Part shown: positions 43,240-52,026 of the stretch, piece by piece
Layout of the letters: each line of letters begins with the position of its first letter
How positions within the stretch are numbered: position 1 is the stretch's first letter
Assembly: GCF_009766005.1 (NCBI RefSeq)
Contig: NZ_LMUK01000024.1
Location: forward strand, 180,992 to 244,991
Reading direction: 5' to 3'
Source of the DNA: Bradyrhizobium sp. S69
GTDB taxonomy: Bacteria > Pseudomonadota > Alphaproteobacteria > Rhizobiales > Xanthobacteraceae
Length of the DNA stretch: 64,000 nucleotides
Notes under the pieces: model-generated
Told to the model about the DNA's origin: nothing
What the model saw: only the letters and a program-made list of their open reading frames with translations
Databases searched by the model: none
Translations under genes and position numbers: made by a program

Positions 43240-43352
43240 GAGGAGAAGCATCCCGATATGATCCGTCGCTGGCAGCAGCGCGGGGGGATTCTCCCCGACG
43301 TCAGCCTCCTCAGCTCATGGTCAACTGCGATCGGGTTTATCCGAAGGCTTGC

Positions 43353-44018
43353 TTACCGGCAACTGACGCCGGCTGCCGCCCGGACCAGCCCCAGCACCGC
43401 CCGGTGGACGCGCGCAGAGCCCGCCAAAGCGACATGGCCTTCGCCCGGCTCAGCCCTCATATCGATGTTCTGCAGCGAGCCGCGAAAACCGCTGGAACGC
43501 GCAACGGTTTGCCCAACCCCGCCGGAGACGTAAAAATTCTCCAGGGTGCGCACATTGGCCGGAACGCTGGTTCGACTGACCGGATCGACCGTGACGACCA
43601 AACCGACCCTGACGCCGGCCTGCCCGAGTTCGTCGGCCATCTCGACGCCCGCGCCGGCGCCCAATGAATGACCGACAATGGCGATGGAGTTGATCCGCCC
43701 AGCCTTGCAATCCGCCGCCGCCTCGCTGGCATACGCGTCGGAAAGCGAGTGGTTTCCGACGACGGCCTCGACACCGCGCTGGCGCAGTTCAGCGGCGAGC
43801 TGATCCATGCCCAATGAAAATACGTTCAGAAAGCCACGCAGCAAATAAACCCGCTGGTGCGGACGCACCGGCGCAGCCACCTGGGTCGAACGCGCCGACG
43901 AAACCAGATGGTGCCGATGCAACGCACGGGCCTGAACGGGAGTGGTGAAGGTAATGCAAGGCTGACAAAAAACGAAAGACGCAAGCAAAACCGAGTAAAC
44001 CTTGGAACAGCGCATCAT
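43353..44018 (-). CDS. Exported alpha/beta hydrolase with GHSLG motif
   Basis: A 221-aa protein. The signal peptide spans about VYSVLLASFVFCQPCITF. The hydrolase core has YLLRGFLNVFSLGMDQLAAE, the nucleophile elbow IAIVGHSLGAGAGVEMADEL and a strand VGLVVTVDPVSRTSVPAN. A catalytic His may be in GEGHVALAG near the C-terminus. It probably acts as an esterase or lipase in the periplasm. Tandem ATGs at 44018 and 44015 follow AGGA at short spacing. It is separated from the other AHSLG gene by a repeat island. Confidence 0.8.
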   Translation of the reverse strand: MMRCSKVYSVLLASFVFCQPCITFTTPVQARALHRHHLVSSARSTQVAAPVRPHQRVYLLRGFLNVFSLGMDQLAAELRQRGVEAVVGNHSLSDAYASEAAADCKAGRINSIAIVGHSLGAGAGVEMADELGQAGVRVGLVVTVDPVSRTSVPANVRTLENFYVSGGVGQTVARSSGFRGSLQNIDMRAEPGEGHVALAGSARVHRAVLGLVRAAAGVSCR

Positions 44019-44301
44019 AATCCTGCAATAGCCACGAAATAATTAGACACGCTTCTAGTTGCCGTTCTCTGGCCCGTCAACAAATTCCCTAGCGTCCGCA
44101 CTTCGATGCAAAGCCTTGAAACCGGTTCCGTGGCTGCCCGATACGGCTTCATCATCGACCGCTCGCGATTTTTTGATGCGCACGAAAAGTTCATTTGCAG
44201 ATGAACGGCAAGTCTTGAACGGAAGGTCTTGAACGGAAGGTCGCGAACATCAGAACGGGATGAGATTAGATTGCGCTGGAGCTATCGGCGCACTTCACTT
44301 C
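44019..44301. other. Intergenic stretch with short direct repeat
   Basis: No gene. Two copies of TCTTGAACGGAAGG-like sequence lie at about 44214-44241, just before the composite hairpin repeat. Confidence 0.4.
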
Positions 44302-44446
44302 ACCTCTCCCCGGCGGGGAGAGGTCGATTTGCCCCCGGCGATGCGAAGCATCGTCCGGCGCAAATCGGGTGAGGGTTCTTATTGCCAAACGAAGGCCCTA
44401 ACCCCTCACCCGGCGCTACGCGCCGACCTCTCCCAACGGGAGAGGT
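44302..44446. repeat. Composite hairpin repeat, copy 2
   Basis: Stems in order: ACCTCTCCCC/GGGGAGAGGT (44302-44324), GATTTGC/GCAAATC (44326-44366), GGGTGAGGG/CCCTCACCC (44367-44411), GGCGC/GCGCC (44412-44424) and ACCTCTCCC/GGGAGAGGT (44426-44446). It is the reverse-oriented partner of 25974-26166. Confidence 0.8.
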
Positions 44447-44577
44447 GAAGGAAATCGGGGTCGCTTCAATTTAATAATCACCGTCCTCTAGGTCTCGAAC
44501 GGCAACTCTCGTCGCCGCTTCGGCCAGCGTTTTCGATCACGTCACGCTCTTCGCACCCATCAGACGTCTTAAGACAT

Positions 44578-46143
44578 CTAATGGATAGCCGCGTACATCA
44601 CCTTGTCCTCGGTCGCGCTGGCGGCATCGAACTCGGCCACGATGCGGCCGAGGCGGGCCACCAGGATGCGGTCCGAGATGCTGAGGACCTCGGGCAGATA
44701 GGACGAGATCACCACGACCGCCTTGCCTTCTTCCGCGAGGCGGCGGATCTGCGCGTGAATCTCCGGAATGGTGCCGACATCAACACCGCGGGTCGGCTCG
44801 TCGAAGATGATGATCGAGGGATCCTGCACCAGCGATTTCGCCACCACGACCTTCTGCTGGTTGCCGCCGGACAATTCGACGATTCTGGCGCTGCGCTGCA
44901 AGGTGCTGATCTTCAGGCGTTCGACCCACAGGCTGGCGAGCTTGTTGCGGGTCAGCTTCGACAGCAGGAACCGCCAGCCGGTTTTGGTCGCGAGCTTGCC
45001 GATATAGACATTGTCGTCCACCACCATGGTCTCGAAGAAACCGTTGAGCTTGCGGTCCTCGGTGATGTAGGCGATGCCGGCATCGATGGCCTGCTTCGGC
45101 ACCCGGTATCGCACCGGCTTGCCGCGCAGCTTGATGGTGCCGCCGTTGATCAGGTTGCGCTTCAGCGCGCCGAAGATGATCTTGGCGATCTCGGTGCGGC
45201 CGGAACCGATCAGGCCGGCGATGCCGACGACCTCGCCGGCGTAAACCGAGAACGACATGTTCTTCACCACCATGCCCATGGTGACGTTTTCCACCGTCAG
45301 CACCTTGGCGCCGCGGGTTCGGCGGGCGGTTCCGCCGCGCGCCGCCTCCGCCGCGCGGGCATAATGCGTCTGCTTGATGTCGCGACCAACCATGTGACGC
45401 ACCAGCTTTTCCCGCGTCATCTCCGGCGTCTTGGCCGTGATCACCAGCCGGCCGTCGCGCAGCACGGTGATGCGGTCGGATATCTGCAACGATTCCTCGA
45501 GCGCGTGTGAGATATAGATGATGGCGACGCCGCGGTTGCGCAGGTCACGGACCAGATTGAAGAAATGCACGATCTCTTCCGGCGTGAGACTGGCGGTCGG
45601 CTCGTCAAAGATGATGATGCGCGCGTTGTGATAGACCGCGCGGGCGATTTCGACCATCTGCCGCTTCGCCGTCCCGAGCAGCGCCACCGGCGTCGCCGGA
45701 TCGATATGGAAATTCAGCGACTGAAGCAGTTGCTGGGCCTGGATGTTGAGGGTGCGGAAGCTGGTGATCAGCTTCTCATTGCCGAGTTCGATATTCTGCG
45801 CAGCGCTCATGGTCGGCACCAGGCTGGTTTCCTGGTAGACCATGCAGATGCCGGCGGCGAGCGCGTCGCCCGGCTTGTCGAAATTGGCGAGCTTGCCGTC
45901 GACGTAATATTCGCCGGCGCTCAGCTTGATGGCGCCTGCGATCGCCTTGCTGAGCGTCGACTTGCCGGCACCGTTCTCGCCGACCAGCGCGTGGACTTCA
46001 CCGGCATAGAGATCAAAATCGATGTCTTCGATGGCATGCACGCCGCCATAGATCTTGCTACCGCCGACCACCCGCAGCACGGGTTCCTTGGCTGCGGAAG
46101 CGGATGTGACATTCGCCACCGGCGTCGACAGAACTTCGCTCAT
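44578..46143 (-). CDS. Sugar ABC transporter ATP-binding protein (RbsA/MglA class, two ATPase domains)
   Basis: A 521-aa double ATPase for carbohydrate import (CUT2 class). The first domain has Walker A GENGAGKST, signature region TAKRQMVEIARA and Walker B IIFDEPTAS. The second has a degenerate P-loop GLIGSGRTE, typical for this class, the signature LSGGNQQKVVVAK and IIFDEPTRGVDVG. A basic linker with RGGTARRTRG joins the domains. Its start overlaps the SMP-30 gene stop (ATGA). It is last in the sugar importer operon. Sugar identity is unknown. Confidence 0.93.
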   Translation of the reverse strand: MSEVLSTPVANVTSASAAKEPVLRVVGGSKIYGGVHAIEDIDFDLYAGEVHALVGENGAGKSTLSKAIAGAIKLSAGEYYVDGKLANFDKPGDALAAGICMVYQETSLVPTMSAAQNIELGNEKLITSFRTLNIQAQQLLQSLNFHIDPATPVALLGTAKRQMVEIARAVYHNARIIIFDEPTASLTPEEIVHFFNLVRDLRNRGVAIIYISHALEESLQISDRITVLRDGRLVITAKTPEMTREKLVRHMVGRDIKQTHYARAAEAARGGTARRTRGAKVLTVENVTMGMVVKNMSFSVYAGEVVGIAGLIGSGRTEIAKIIFGALKRNLINGGTIKLRGKPVRYRVPKQAIDAGIAYITEDRKLNGFFETMVVDDNVYIGKLATKTGWRFLLSKLTRNKLASLWVERLKISTLQRSARIVELSGGNQQKVVVAKSLVQDPSIIIFDEPTRGVDVGTIPEIHAQIRRLAEEGKAVVVISSYLPEVLSISDRILVARLGRIVAEFDAASATEDKVMYAAIH

Positions 46144-47261
46144 TGACGCCCACCTGACCGGTCCAGCAGAACCCGTCCGCTGCCCTTGGAAACGATTACC
46201 AGCCCCTGCGCCGTCTCACGAACAGCGGTGATGCCGTGATGATGCCCGCCGACCCGGCTGTGCAGGCTCTCCACCACATCGCCATCCTCATTGAGGCGCG
46301 CGACCAGCCCGTAGGAACGCGCCGGCGCCCAGGGTTTCTGGATGCCGAGCGCCTTGATCGAACCGAATTGCATCGGTTCAAGGCAGTCGCCGCCGGAGGC
46401 CAATGCGGGCACCACCCAGTGACGGGGCTCGATGGTTCGCATCATCTCCTCGCGGAAATCGTCTTCGCGCAGCACGAATTCGACGAGGTGCGTGCGCAAC
46501 GCAAACAGGCCGAGCCAGAAGCCGCCATCGGCGGCCGGCGCGAGCCGCGCCGGATAGCCCGGCAGGTTGGAATTGACCGCCATCATCTTGCCAATTCCCT
46601 GCCCCTGCAGCGGAGCGGTGCTGACTTTATGGCTCCAGCTTTCGGTCAGCAGGAGGTTCTTGCCGTCGCCGGCAATCGCCAGGCCATGCGGATAGGCAAG
46701 ATCGCGCAGCAGCACCGTCGGCTTGTCGAGGGCCGGCCCGCAGGCGACCAGGCGGCCGCCGCGGTTCTTCTGCATCAGGTCGGTTGCCCAATCCTCCGGC
46801 GTATTCCGGTTGCTGCCGTTGCTGACGAAGATGCTGCCGTCGGGCGCCGCGGCCACGCCGGTCGGGCAATTGAGCGGCTGATCGCCGGCCTGATTGAGCC
46901 ACGCCTGCTGCCCTGTGCCATCGACCGCGGCGAGACCGCGACCGGACACGCAGACCAGCAGCCTCCCGTCGGGATGGCTGGCGAGCCCGCCGGCATTGCC
47001 CTCGAAGCTCGCGAACAGTTTGCGCTCGCGATATCCGTCGCCCGACAGCCGCAGCACCTGCCTGCCGGCGGAGACGTAGAGCGCGCCATCGCCGCCCACC
47101 GCCACATCATCGGCGCCCGGGATCGGCTCGCCGATCACCTCGCAGCCATCGAGGCGATCATTTGGACTGAGCGCGCCGTCCATCGACGGAATCGCGTTCT
47201 GCTCGCGCTTGGGGAACACGATCTGTTCCATGTCGCGCAGAAAATAAGTGAAGAACCCCAT
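46140..47261 (-). CDS. SMP-30/gluconolactonase-like beta-propeller protein
   Basis: A 373-aa predicted six-bladed SMP-30/strictosidine synthase-like propeller. Blades show VGGDGALYVSAGRQVLRL, GLASHPDGRLLVCVSGRGL, GVAAAPDGSIFVSNGS, YPHGLAIAGDGKNLLLTESW and APAADGGFWLGLFA. The family contains metal-dependent lactonases; the metal residues were not mapped. No signal peptide is obvious after MGFFTYFLRDMEQIVF. The ATG lies at the stop of the permease-propeller fusion gene with one base between. It may hydrolyse a sugar lactone linked to the imported sugar. Confidence 0.85.
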   Translation of the reverse strand: MGFFTYFLRDMEQIVFPKREQNAIPSMDGALSPNDRLDGCEVIGEPIPGADDVAVGGDGALYVSAGRQVLRLSGDGYRERKLFASFEGNAGGLASHPDGRLLVCVSGRGLAAVDGTGQQAWLNQAGDQPLNCPTGVAAAPDGSIFVSNGSNRNTPEDWATDLMQKNRGGRLVACGPALDKPTVLLRDLAYPHGLAIAGDGKNLLLTESWSHKVSTAPLQGQGIGKMMAVNSNLPGYPARLAPAADGGFWLGLFALRTHLVEFVLREDDFREEMMRTIEPRHWVVPALASGGDCLEPMQFGSIKALGIQKPWAPARSYGLVARLNEDGDVVESLHSRVGGHHHGITAVRETAQGLVIVSKGSGRVLLDRSGGRQ

Positions 47262-47262
47262 G

Positions 47263-49413
47263 CTATGCCTTATCGCGCCTTTTGTTGCCCCAATAGGCCT
47301 CGTATCCGGTCCAGGTCGGATCGGCCCCATCCAGCTTGATTCGCCCGATGCGGTTGTTTTCCAGGCCACCAAGGTAAAGGTAACCCTTGTGCTCGCGCAT
47401 CGACGTCAACGTCGAATGCGAGATGCCGGTCGGGTCCCAGAAGGATTCGAGCACCTCGCCGCTTTCGGTGAATTTCAGCACGCAGCCGTGGTTGAGCCCC
47501 GGCGCCAGCCATTCGTCGATCGGCGTTTGCTTGACCATGCGCAAACGAAAGCCCGGCATCCGCGACGCCAGATCGAACGCCGGGGTGCGGATGCCGACCA
47601 GCGCGAGCCAATAGGTGCCGTCGGAGGCGCGATTGATGTTGTCGCAATTGCCGGGGATCTGGTCGAGCAGAACTTCGAGTTCGCCTTTCTTTTCGCCTTC
47701 GAGCCAGTAGCGGTACACCTTGCACAAGGTCGTGCTGGCGATCAGTATCGAGCGGGCGTCATGCGACACGCAGATCCCGTTCGGGAAATGAAAATGGCTG
47801 ATCAGCGTGCGGGTCTTGCGGGTCGCGGGATCGTAGACCACGAGCCGGCCGTTCGGCCTTCCCTCGATCAGATCGAGGGTGTTGGTCGTCATTTCGTACC
47901 GGGTGGTGCAATCGCTGAAATAGATCTTGCCGTCGGGCGCGATGTCGAGATCGTCCGCCATGCGCAGGCGGCTGTCGTCGTTCAGCTTGTACCAGGTGCG
48001 GTTGGTCTCGTCGGTGACCTTGAAGACCTCCTGGTTCGGCTTCACGCCGTAGACGCCCATGCCGGCGACCGCCACGATCAGGTTCTCGTCCTTGTCGAAC
48101 TGCATGCCGAGCGGACGCCCGCCGATATGGGCGAAGACTTCGCGGTGCTCGAAATTCGGACCGGAGAAGCGGATCACGTTGCCGTCGCGGGTGGCGCCGT
48201 AGAGCCGGTCCTGCCGGTCGAGAATGACGTCCTCCGGTCCTTCCACCCGATCGAGGCCGATCGCTTCGGCGTTGATGAGCCGGTCGTTCTGCGCGTAAGG
48301 CGAACCGCTGCCGCGCTGAAGCGAAGGCGCCGGCGCCAGCGGCACCTGCGCCGGATTGACGTACATTTTCTGCACGGCCTTGCCGCGGTTCTTGCTCCAT
48401 TTGACGTCGATGCCGACCGCGACCAGCAGGATGACGCCGATCATTCCGGAGGTAATGTAGCCGGGAATGCCCATGCGGACGAAGCCGTTGGTCAGCGCGA
48501 AGATGATGATGGCGCCGATCATCGCGCGCCACACCGTGCCCTTGCCGCCGGCGAGCGAAACGCCGCCCAGCACGACCGCGGTGAGCGCCGAGAATTCCCA
48601 GCCCACCCCGGTTCTGGAATCCGCGCTGGCCTGCCGCGCGGCGTAGAAAATGCCCCCGGCCGCGCACAGCGCGCCCGACAACACGTAGGTCGCGAACAGC
48701 ATTCGCTCCACCGCGATACCGGCATGGCGCGCCGCCTTGCGGCTGGCCCCGATCGCGGTGAGATGCCAGCCGTAACGCGACCGGCTGAGAAAGACGTGGC
48801 CGACCAGCAGCACCAGGATCAGCACCGCCGCGTTGATCGGAATGCCCAGCACAAACCCTTCGCCGAGAAAGTCCCAGGCATCGTTCTCGACCGAATTGGT
48901 CGCGAACACGGTGGCGTATTTCTCACCCAGGATGTTGACCGAGGCACGCAGGATGATCAGCGTGACCAGCGTGGTCAGGAACGGACGCGCCTTGATGTAA
49001 CCGATCAGGATGCCGTTGATGGCGCCGATCGCCATGCCGACGCCCAGGGTGGCGAGCGCGACCAGCCAGGCCGGCCATTCCATCACCAATAGAAAGAACA
49101 GCGCGGCAAAATTGCAGAGCGCGAAATTGGCGCCGACGCTGAGATCGATGCCGCCGGCGATCAGGCAGAAGGCCATGCCGAGCGCGACGAAGCCGAACTC
49201 CGCGTAGAGCCGCATCAGGGACTGGAAATTGTCGAGGCTGGCGTAGCCCGGAATCGCGATCGCGAAATAGACCAATAGCCCGATCATCAAAAGGAACGGG
49301 ATCACCGGTTCGAACCACTGCTTCATCAGCAGTTCCGAAAGCAGCAATCGCGGCGAGTAGCTGGCGCGCAATCGCTGGGAGAAACTGATCATATTCGAAG
49401 TCGTCATCGACAT
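47263..49413 (-). CDS. Sugar ABC permease fused to SMP-30-like propeller
   Basis: A 716-aa single frame. Residues about 20-345 are a CUT2 (RbsC/XylH) permease: VALGMAFCLIAGGIDLSVGA is the class signature, followed by GINGILIGYIKARPF-like and VVLGGVSLAGGKGTVW. A linker of about 50 residues leads to an SMP-30-like propeller (about 400-716) with EAIGLDRVEGPEDVILD, DLDIAPDGKIYFSDCTTRYE, FHFPNGICVSHDARSILIAS and TYWLALVGIRTPAFDLASRM. No stop or shift separates the parts. ATG 49413 has an AAGGAAG-like site upstream. It lies between the binding-protein and SMP-30 genes. Confidence 0.9.
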   Translation of the reverse strand: MSMTTSNMISFSQRLRASYSPRLLLSELLMKQWFEPVIPFLLMIGLLVYFAIAIPGYASLDNFQSLMRLYAEFGFVALGMAFCLIAGGIDLSVGANFALCNFAALFFLLVMEWPAWLVALATLGVGMAIGAINGILIGYIKARPFLTTLVTLIILRASVNILGEKYATVFATNSVENDAWDFLGEGFVLGIPINAAVLILVLLVGHVFLSRSRYGWHLTAIGASRKAARHAGIAVERMLFATYVLSGALCAAGGIFYAARQASADSRTGVGWEFSALTAVVLGGVSLAGGKGTVWRAMIGAIIIFALTNGFVRMGIPGYITSGMIGVILLVAVGIDVKWSKNRGKAVQKMYVNPAQVPLAPAPSLQRGSGSPYAQNDRLINAEAIGLDRVEGPEDVILDRQDRLYGATRDGNVIRFSGPNFEHREVFAHIGGRPLGMQFDKDENLIVAVAGMGVYGVKPNQEVFKVTDETNRTWYKLNDDSRLRMADDLDIAPDGKIYFSDCTTRYEMTTNTLDLIEGRPNGRLVVYDPATRKTRTLISHFHFPNGICVSHDARSILIASTTLCKVYRYWLEGEKKGELEVLLDQIPGNCDNINRASDGTYWLALVGIRTPAFDLASRMPGFRLRMVKQTPIDEWLAPGLNHGCVLKFTESGEVLESFWDPTGISHSTLTSMREHKGYLYLGGLENNRIGRIKLDGADPTWTGYEAYWGNKRRDKA

Positions 49414-49426
49414 CAGGCAAAACTTC

Positions 49427-49463
49427 CTTGACAGAATTCCTTGGCAGACAGATTCCTTGGCAG
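49427..49463. repeat. Short tandem repeat before the fusion gene
   Basis: Three imperfect copies of ATTCCTTGGCAGA-like sequence between the binding-protein hairpin and the fusion start. Confidence 0.6.
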
Positions 49464-49483
49464 GCGGCTCCCCCGGGCGGACG

Positions 49484-49509
49484 GCTCCCGCCCTGGACAG
49501 GGCGGGAGC
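49484..49509 (-). terminator. Strong intercistronic hairpin after the sugar-binding protein gene
   Basis: An 11-bp perfect stem GCTCCCGCCCT/AGGGCGGGAGC with loop GGAC, 20 bases past the binding-protein stop. No U-tract follows, so stabilisation or partial attenuation is more likely than full termination. Confidence 0.6.
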
Positions 49510-49528
49510 GACGATCAGATGCGCCGCA

Positions 49529-50569
49529 TCATTTCGCCTTCGGCAGCGCGAAGCAGTTGGCGCCGGACGCATTGCTCTTGTCGACCCATTCCGGAATCGT
49601 GAAATAGGCCAGTTGCTTGGTCCCCGGCTTCAAGCCTCCCTCCAGCAATCCCACGGCGGCCTGCACGAGGTCATGGCCCTGCTCGGTCGATTTGTAGTTC
49701 AGGAATTTCGTGAAATTGCCCTGGTTGACCTGGTCGCAATCGAGCTGCGAGCCTTCGCCGGAGGCATAAATCTTGACGGAATCGATCTTGCCGGCGTTGC
49801 GGATCGCCTGCGCGGCACCGGATTCCATGATGGTCCAGAACCCGACGCTGGCGCAGAGATCCGGATTCTGCTGGATCACGGTCGCCGTGATGTTGAGCGC
49901 GGTATTGGCGTCCCAGTTGGCGGCCTGGTTGGAGACCACCTTGATGTTCTTGTCCTTGCTGAAGACGTCGAGCATGGCGCCGACCTGATCGACGCTCGCC
50001 GCGGCGGTGAGTTCGCCCTGGACGATCTGCACCTTGCCGGACTTGCCGGAGGCCGTGCCGCATTGCTTTACGACCTCGTCGGCCAGCACGCGGCCGACTT
50101 CATGCCAGTCGGCACCGACGAAGGCGTCGGACTTGTAGTTCGAGGCCATGTTGATCTGGATGACGTGAATGCCCTGCGCTTCGGCGCGCTTGAGCTCCTT
50201 GGCCAGCAGCGTCACGCTCGGATTCTGCACGATGATCACATCGACCTTGTCGTTGACCAGCGCGGTCAACGCCTGCAACTGCGCGGCGCTGTCGAAATTC
50301 GGATCCCGCACCACGTACTTCATGCCGCGCCACGCGGCCTCCATCTCGATCATGCGGCCCCATTCGGCGGTGATCGGGGCGGCGAGCGAAATCGGCAGAT
50401 AGGCGATGGTCTTGCCTTTCACCGCCGTATCGTACTCGGCGCGAAGTTCGCGGGCGGCCTTGGTGCCGCCTTCGTCCTGCGCCTGGGCAACGACCGGTCC
50501 GCACAGGCAAAGCATTGCCGCGGCAGAAAGAACCGCGGCGGTTTTCGCCAGGATTTGTCTTGTCAGCAT
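49529..50569 (-). CDS. Sugar ABC transporter periplasmic binding protein
   Basis: A 346-aa type-1 (RbsB-like) receptor. The signal peptide ends at about VVAQAQ. Core segments are KGKTIAYLPISLAAPITAEW, DSAAQLQALTALVNDKVDVI, IVQNPSVTLLAKELKRAEAQ, VQIVQGELTAAASVDQVGAM and TVIQQNPDLCASVGFWTIM. GGGAGG is about 10 bases before the ATG. It lies between two permease genes of the same operon, consistent with a CUT2-class importer. The sugar is unknown. Confidence 0.92.
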   Translation of the reverse strand: MLTRQILAKTAAVLSAAAMLCLCGPVVAQAQDEGGTKAARELRAEYDTAVKGKTIAYLPISLAAPITAEWGRMIEMEAAWRGMKYVVRDPNFDSAAQLQALTALVNDKVDVIIVQNPSVTLLAKELKRAEAQGIHVIQINMASNYKSDAFVGADWHEVGRVLADEVVKQCGTASGKSGKVQIVQGELTAAASVDQVGAMLDVFSKDKNIKVVSNQAANWDANTALNITATVIQQNPDLCASVGFWTIMESGAAQAIRNAGKIDSVKIYASGEGSQLDCDQVNQGNFTKFLNYKSTEQGHDLVQAAVGLLEGGLKPGTKQLAYFTIPEWVDKSNASGANCFALPKAK

Positions 50570-50617
50570 GATATTTTATCCTCCCTGTTGAAATGTTTGA
50601 TGATGTTTTTGTTGTTG

Positions 50618-50632
50618 CCGGCCCAAAGCCGG
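50618..50632 (-). terminator. Small intercistronic hairpin
   Basis: CCGGC/GCCGG stem with a 5-base loop in the 71-base gap between the first permease and the binding-protein gene. Confidence 0.35.
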
Positions 50633-50640
50633 ATATTGTT

Positions 50641-51663
50641 TCAGTCGCCCTGGCGCGCAGTCTCCTCGTCACGCGGGTGCAGCCAGTTGTCGAGCAGAAT
50701 GGCCGCCAGCAGCACCATCCCGCGGATGATGTTCTGAACCTCGCTGTTGACGTCCATGATGGTGAAGGCGTTGAGCAAGGTGCCGATCAGCATGCAGCCG
50801 ACCACGACGCTGAGCACGCTGCCGCGGCCGCCGATCAGGCTGATGCCGCCCAGCACCACCACGAGGATCACGTCGAACACCATGGTGCCCTGCGTGATCG
50901 ACATCTGCATGCTGCCGGTGGTGCCGATCCAGACCAGACCCGCGAGCCATGCCAGCAGGGCGACGATCGCGTATTCGAGCACGATCAGCGGCCGAAGCGG
51001 AATACCCGCCAGCCGGGCGGCTTCGGGATTATCGCCCTGGCCGTAGACGAAGCGTCCCACCGACGTCCTTGAAAGAAAAAGGTGCATGACGGTGGCGGCA
51101 ACCAAAAAGACGATGATGGGCATCGGGATGCCGAACAGCAGGCCCTGCCCGGGATACAGCAGCACCGGGGCGTTCTTCGGCGCATAGACCACCCAGGCGG
51201 GCGCGATCCAGAACGCCACGCCATAGATGACGAAGCTGGCGGCCAGCGTCACGAACAGCGGCGGCGCCTCGACGAAGGCGATGACGATGCCGTTGATGGC
51301 GCCGATCAGCACCGCGATGAAAACCGACAGCAGGATTGCCCAGCCGATCGGCAGGCCGGCTTCCATCTGGTTGAGCGGGATCGACCAGGCGGCGGCCATG
51401 ATCGAGACCATGCTGAGGTCGATGCCCCGGCTGATGACGATCAGCCCCATGCCGAGGCCCAGAATGCCGAGAATGGAAATGCTGCGAACCAGATTGAGCA
51501 GGTTGGTGAGCGTCGAGAAGCCCGGCAGGCTGATGCTGAAGATCACCAGCAGCGCCAGCACCAGCAGCAAAACGATCTGTTCCTGCGACGGCTTCCTGAG
51601 CAGTTGCACGAGCATGCTGCCGACGGATTTACTCTCGCCGCCTGCCGAAGCATCAAGTGCCAT
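50641..51663 (-). CDS. Sugar ABC transporter permease (RbsC class)
   Basis: A 340-aa CUT2-class permease with eight to ten hydrophobic segments. ILGLGMGLIVISRGIDLSMV is the class motif (usually GGIDLSVG; here RGIDLSMV). NGIVIAFVEAPPLFVTLAAS and VVLGGISLIGGRGSVLSVVV follow. GGAGGGG lies 8 bases before the ATG. It is first in the operon and presumably pairs with the permease half of the fusion protein. Confidence 0.92.
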   Translation of the reverse strand: MALDASAGGESKSVGSMLVQLLRKPSQEQIVLLLVLALLVIFSISLPGFSTLTNLLNLVRSISILGILGLGMGLIVISRGIDLSMVSIMAAAWSIPLNQMEAGLPIGWAILLSVFIAVLIGAINGIVIAFVEAPPLFVTLAASFVIYGVAFWIAPAWVVYAPKNAPVLLYPGQGLLFGIPMPIIVFLVAATVMHLFLSRTSVGRFVYGQGDNPEAARLAGIPLRPLIVLEYAIVALLAWLAGLVWIGTTGSMQMSITQGTMVFDVILVVVLGGISLIGGRGSVLSVVVGCMLIGTLLNAFTIMDVNSEVQNIIRGMVLLAAILLDNWLHPRDEETARQGD

Positions 51664-52026
51664 GGCAACGCCCCTCCCGATTTATTTTATCTCGCGCTTT
51701 TAGCGCTATTGGTATCATCGTGCCCGGGCGCGACGCGTCTAGCAAGCCCGAACTATCGCCAAGCCCGCGGCAAATGTTCCGCGGCTCGGAATAATGGCTC
51801 ACCGTCATCGGCGCCTTCCCGGCAAGCTTCATCGTCGGCGAACAACTCGCACGCGATGCATCGACGGAATGATGTCAGCTTGAGGTTGCGGAATGATCAG
51901 CGATCGCCGGGCGATATCTCGGCGTGTGGTGCGAGTCTTCTTACGCGCATCCATAGCCCGAGCACCGCGGCTAGGGTTTTGGTGAGTGTATCCCTTAGGC
52001 TGGCTCAATTTGGGCTGGCTCAATTT
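51664..52026. other. Promoter region of the sugar importer operon
   Basis: No supported gene. GCGCT-TTT-AGCGC at 51694-51706, 31 bases upstream of the first permease ATG, is a possible repressor site. A 15-bp tandem repeat (GGCTGGCTCAATTTG type) lies at 51998-52026 beside the next gene stop. Confidence 0.4.

Noticed and set aside
47248..49092. Plus-strand open frame of 614 codons
   Set aside because: Antisense to the permease-propeller fusion; composition is His/Asp/Arg-rich shadow sequence without domains.
51829..52023. Minus-strand frame of 64 codons with a KLSQPKLSQPK repeat
   Set aside because: The repeat comes from the 15-bp tandem DNA array; basic composition and lack of ribosome site suggest noncoding.
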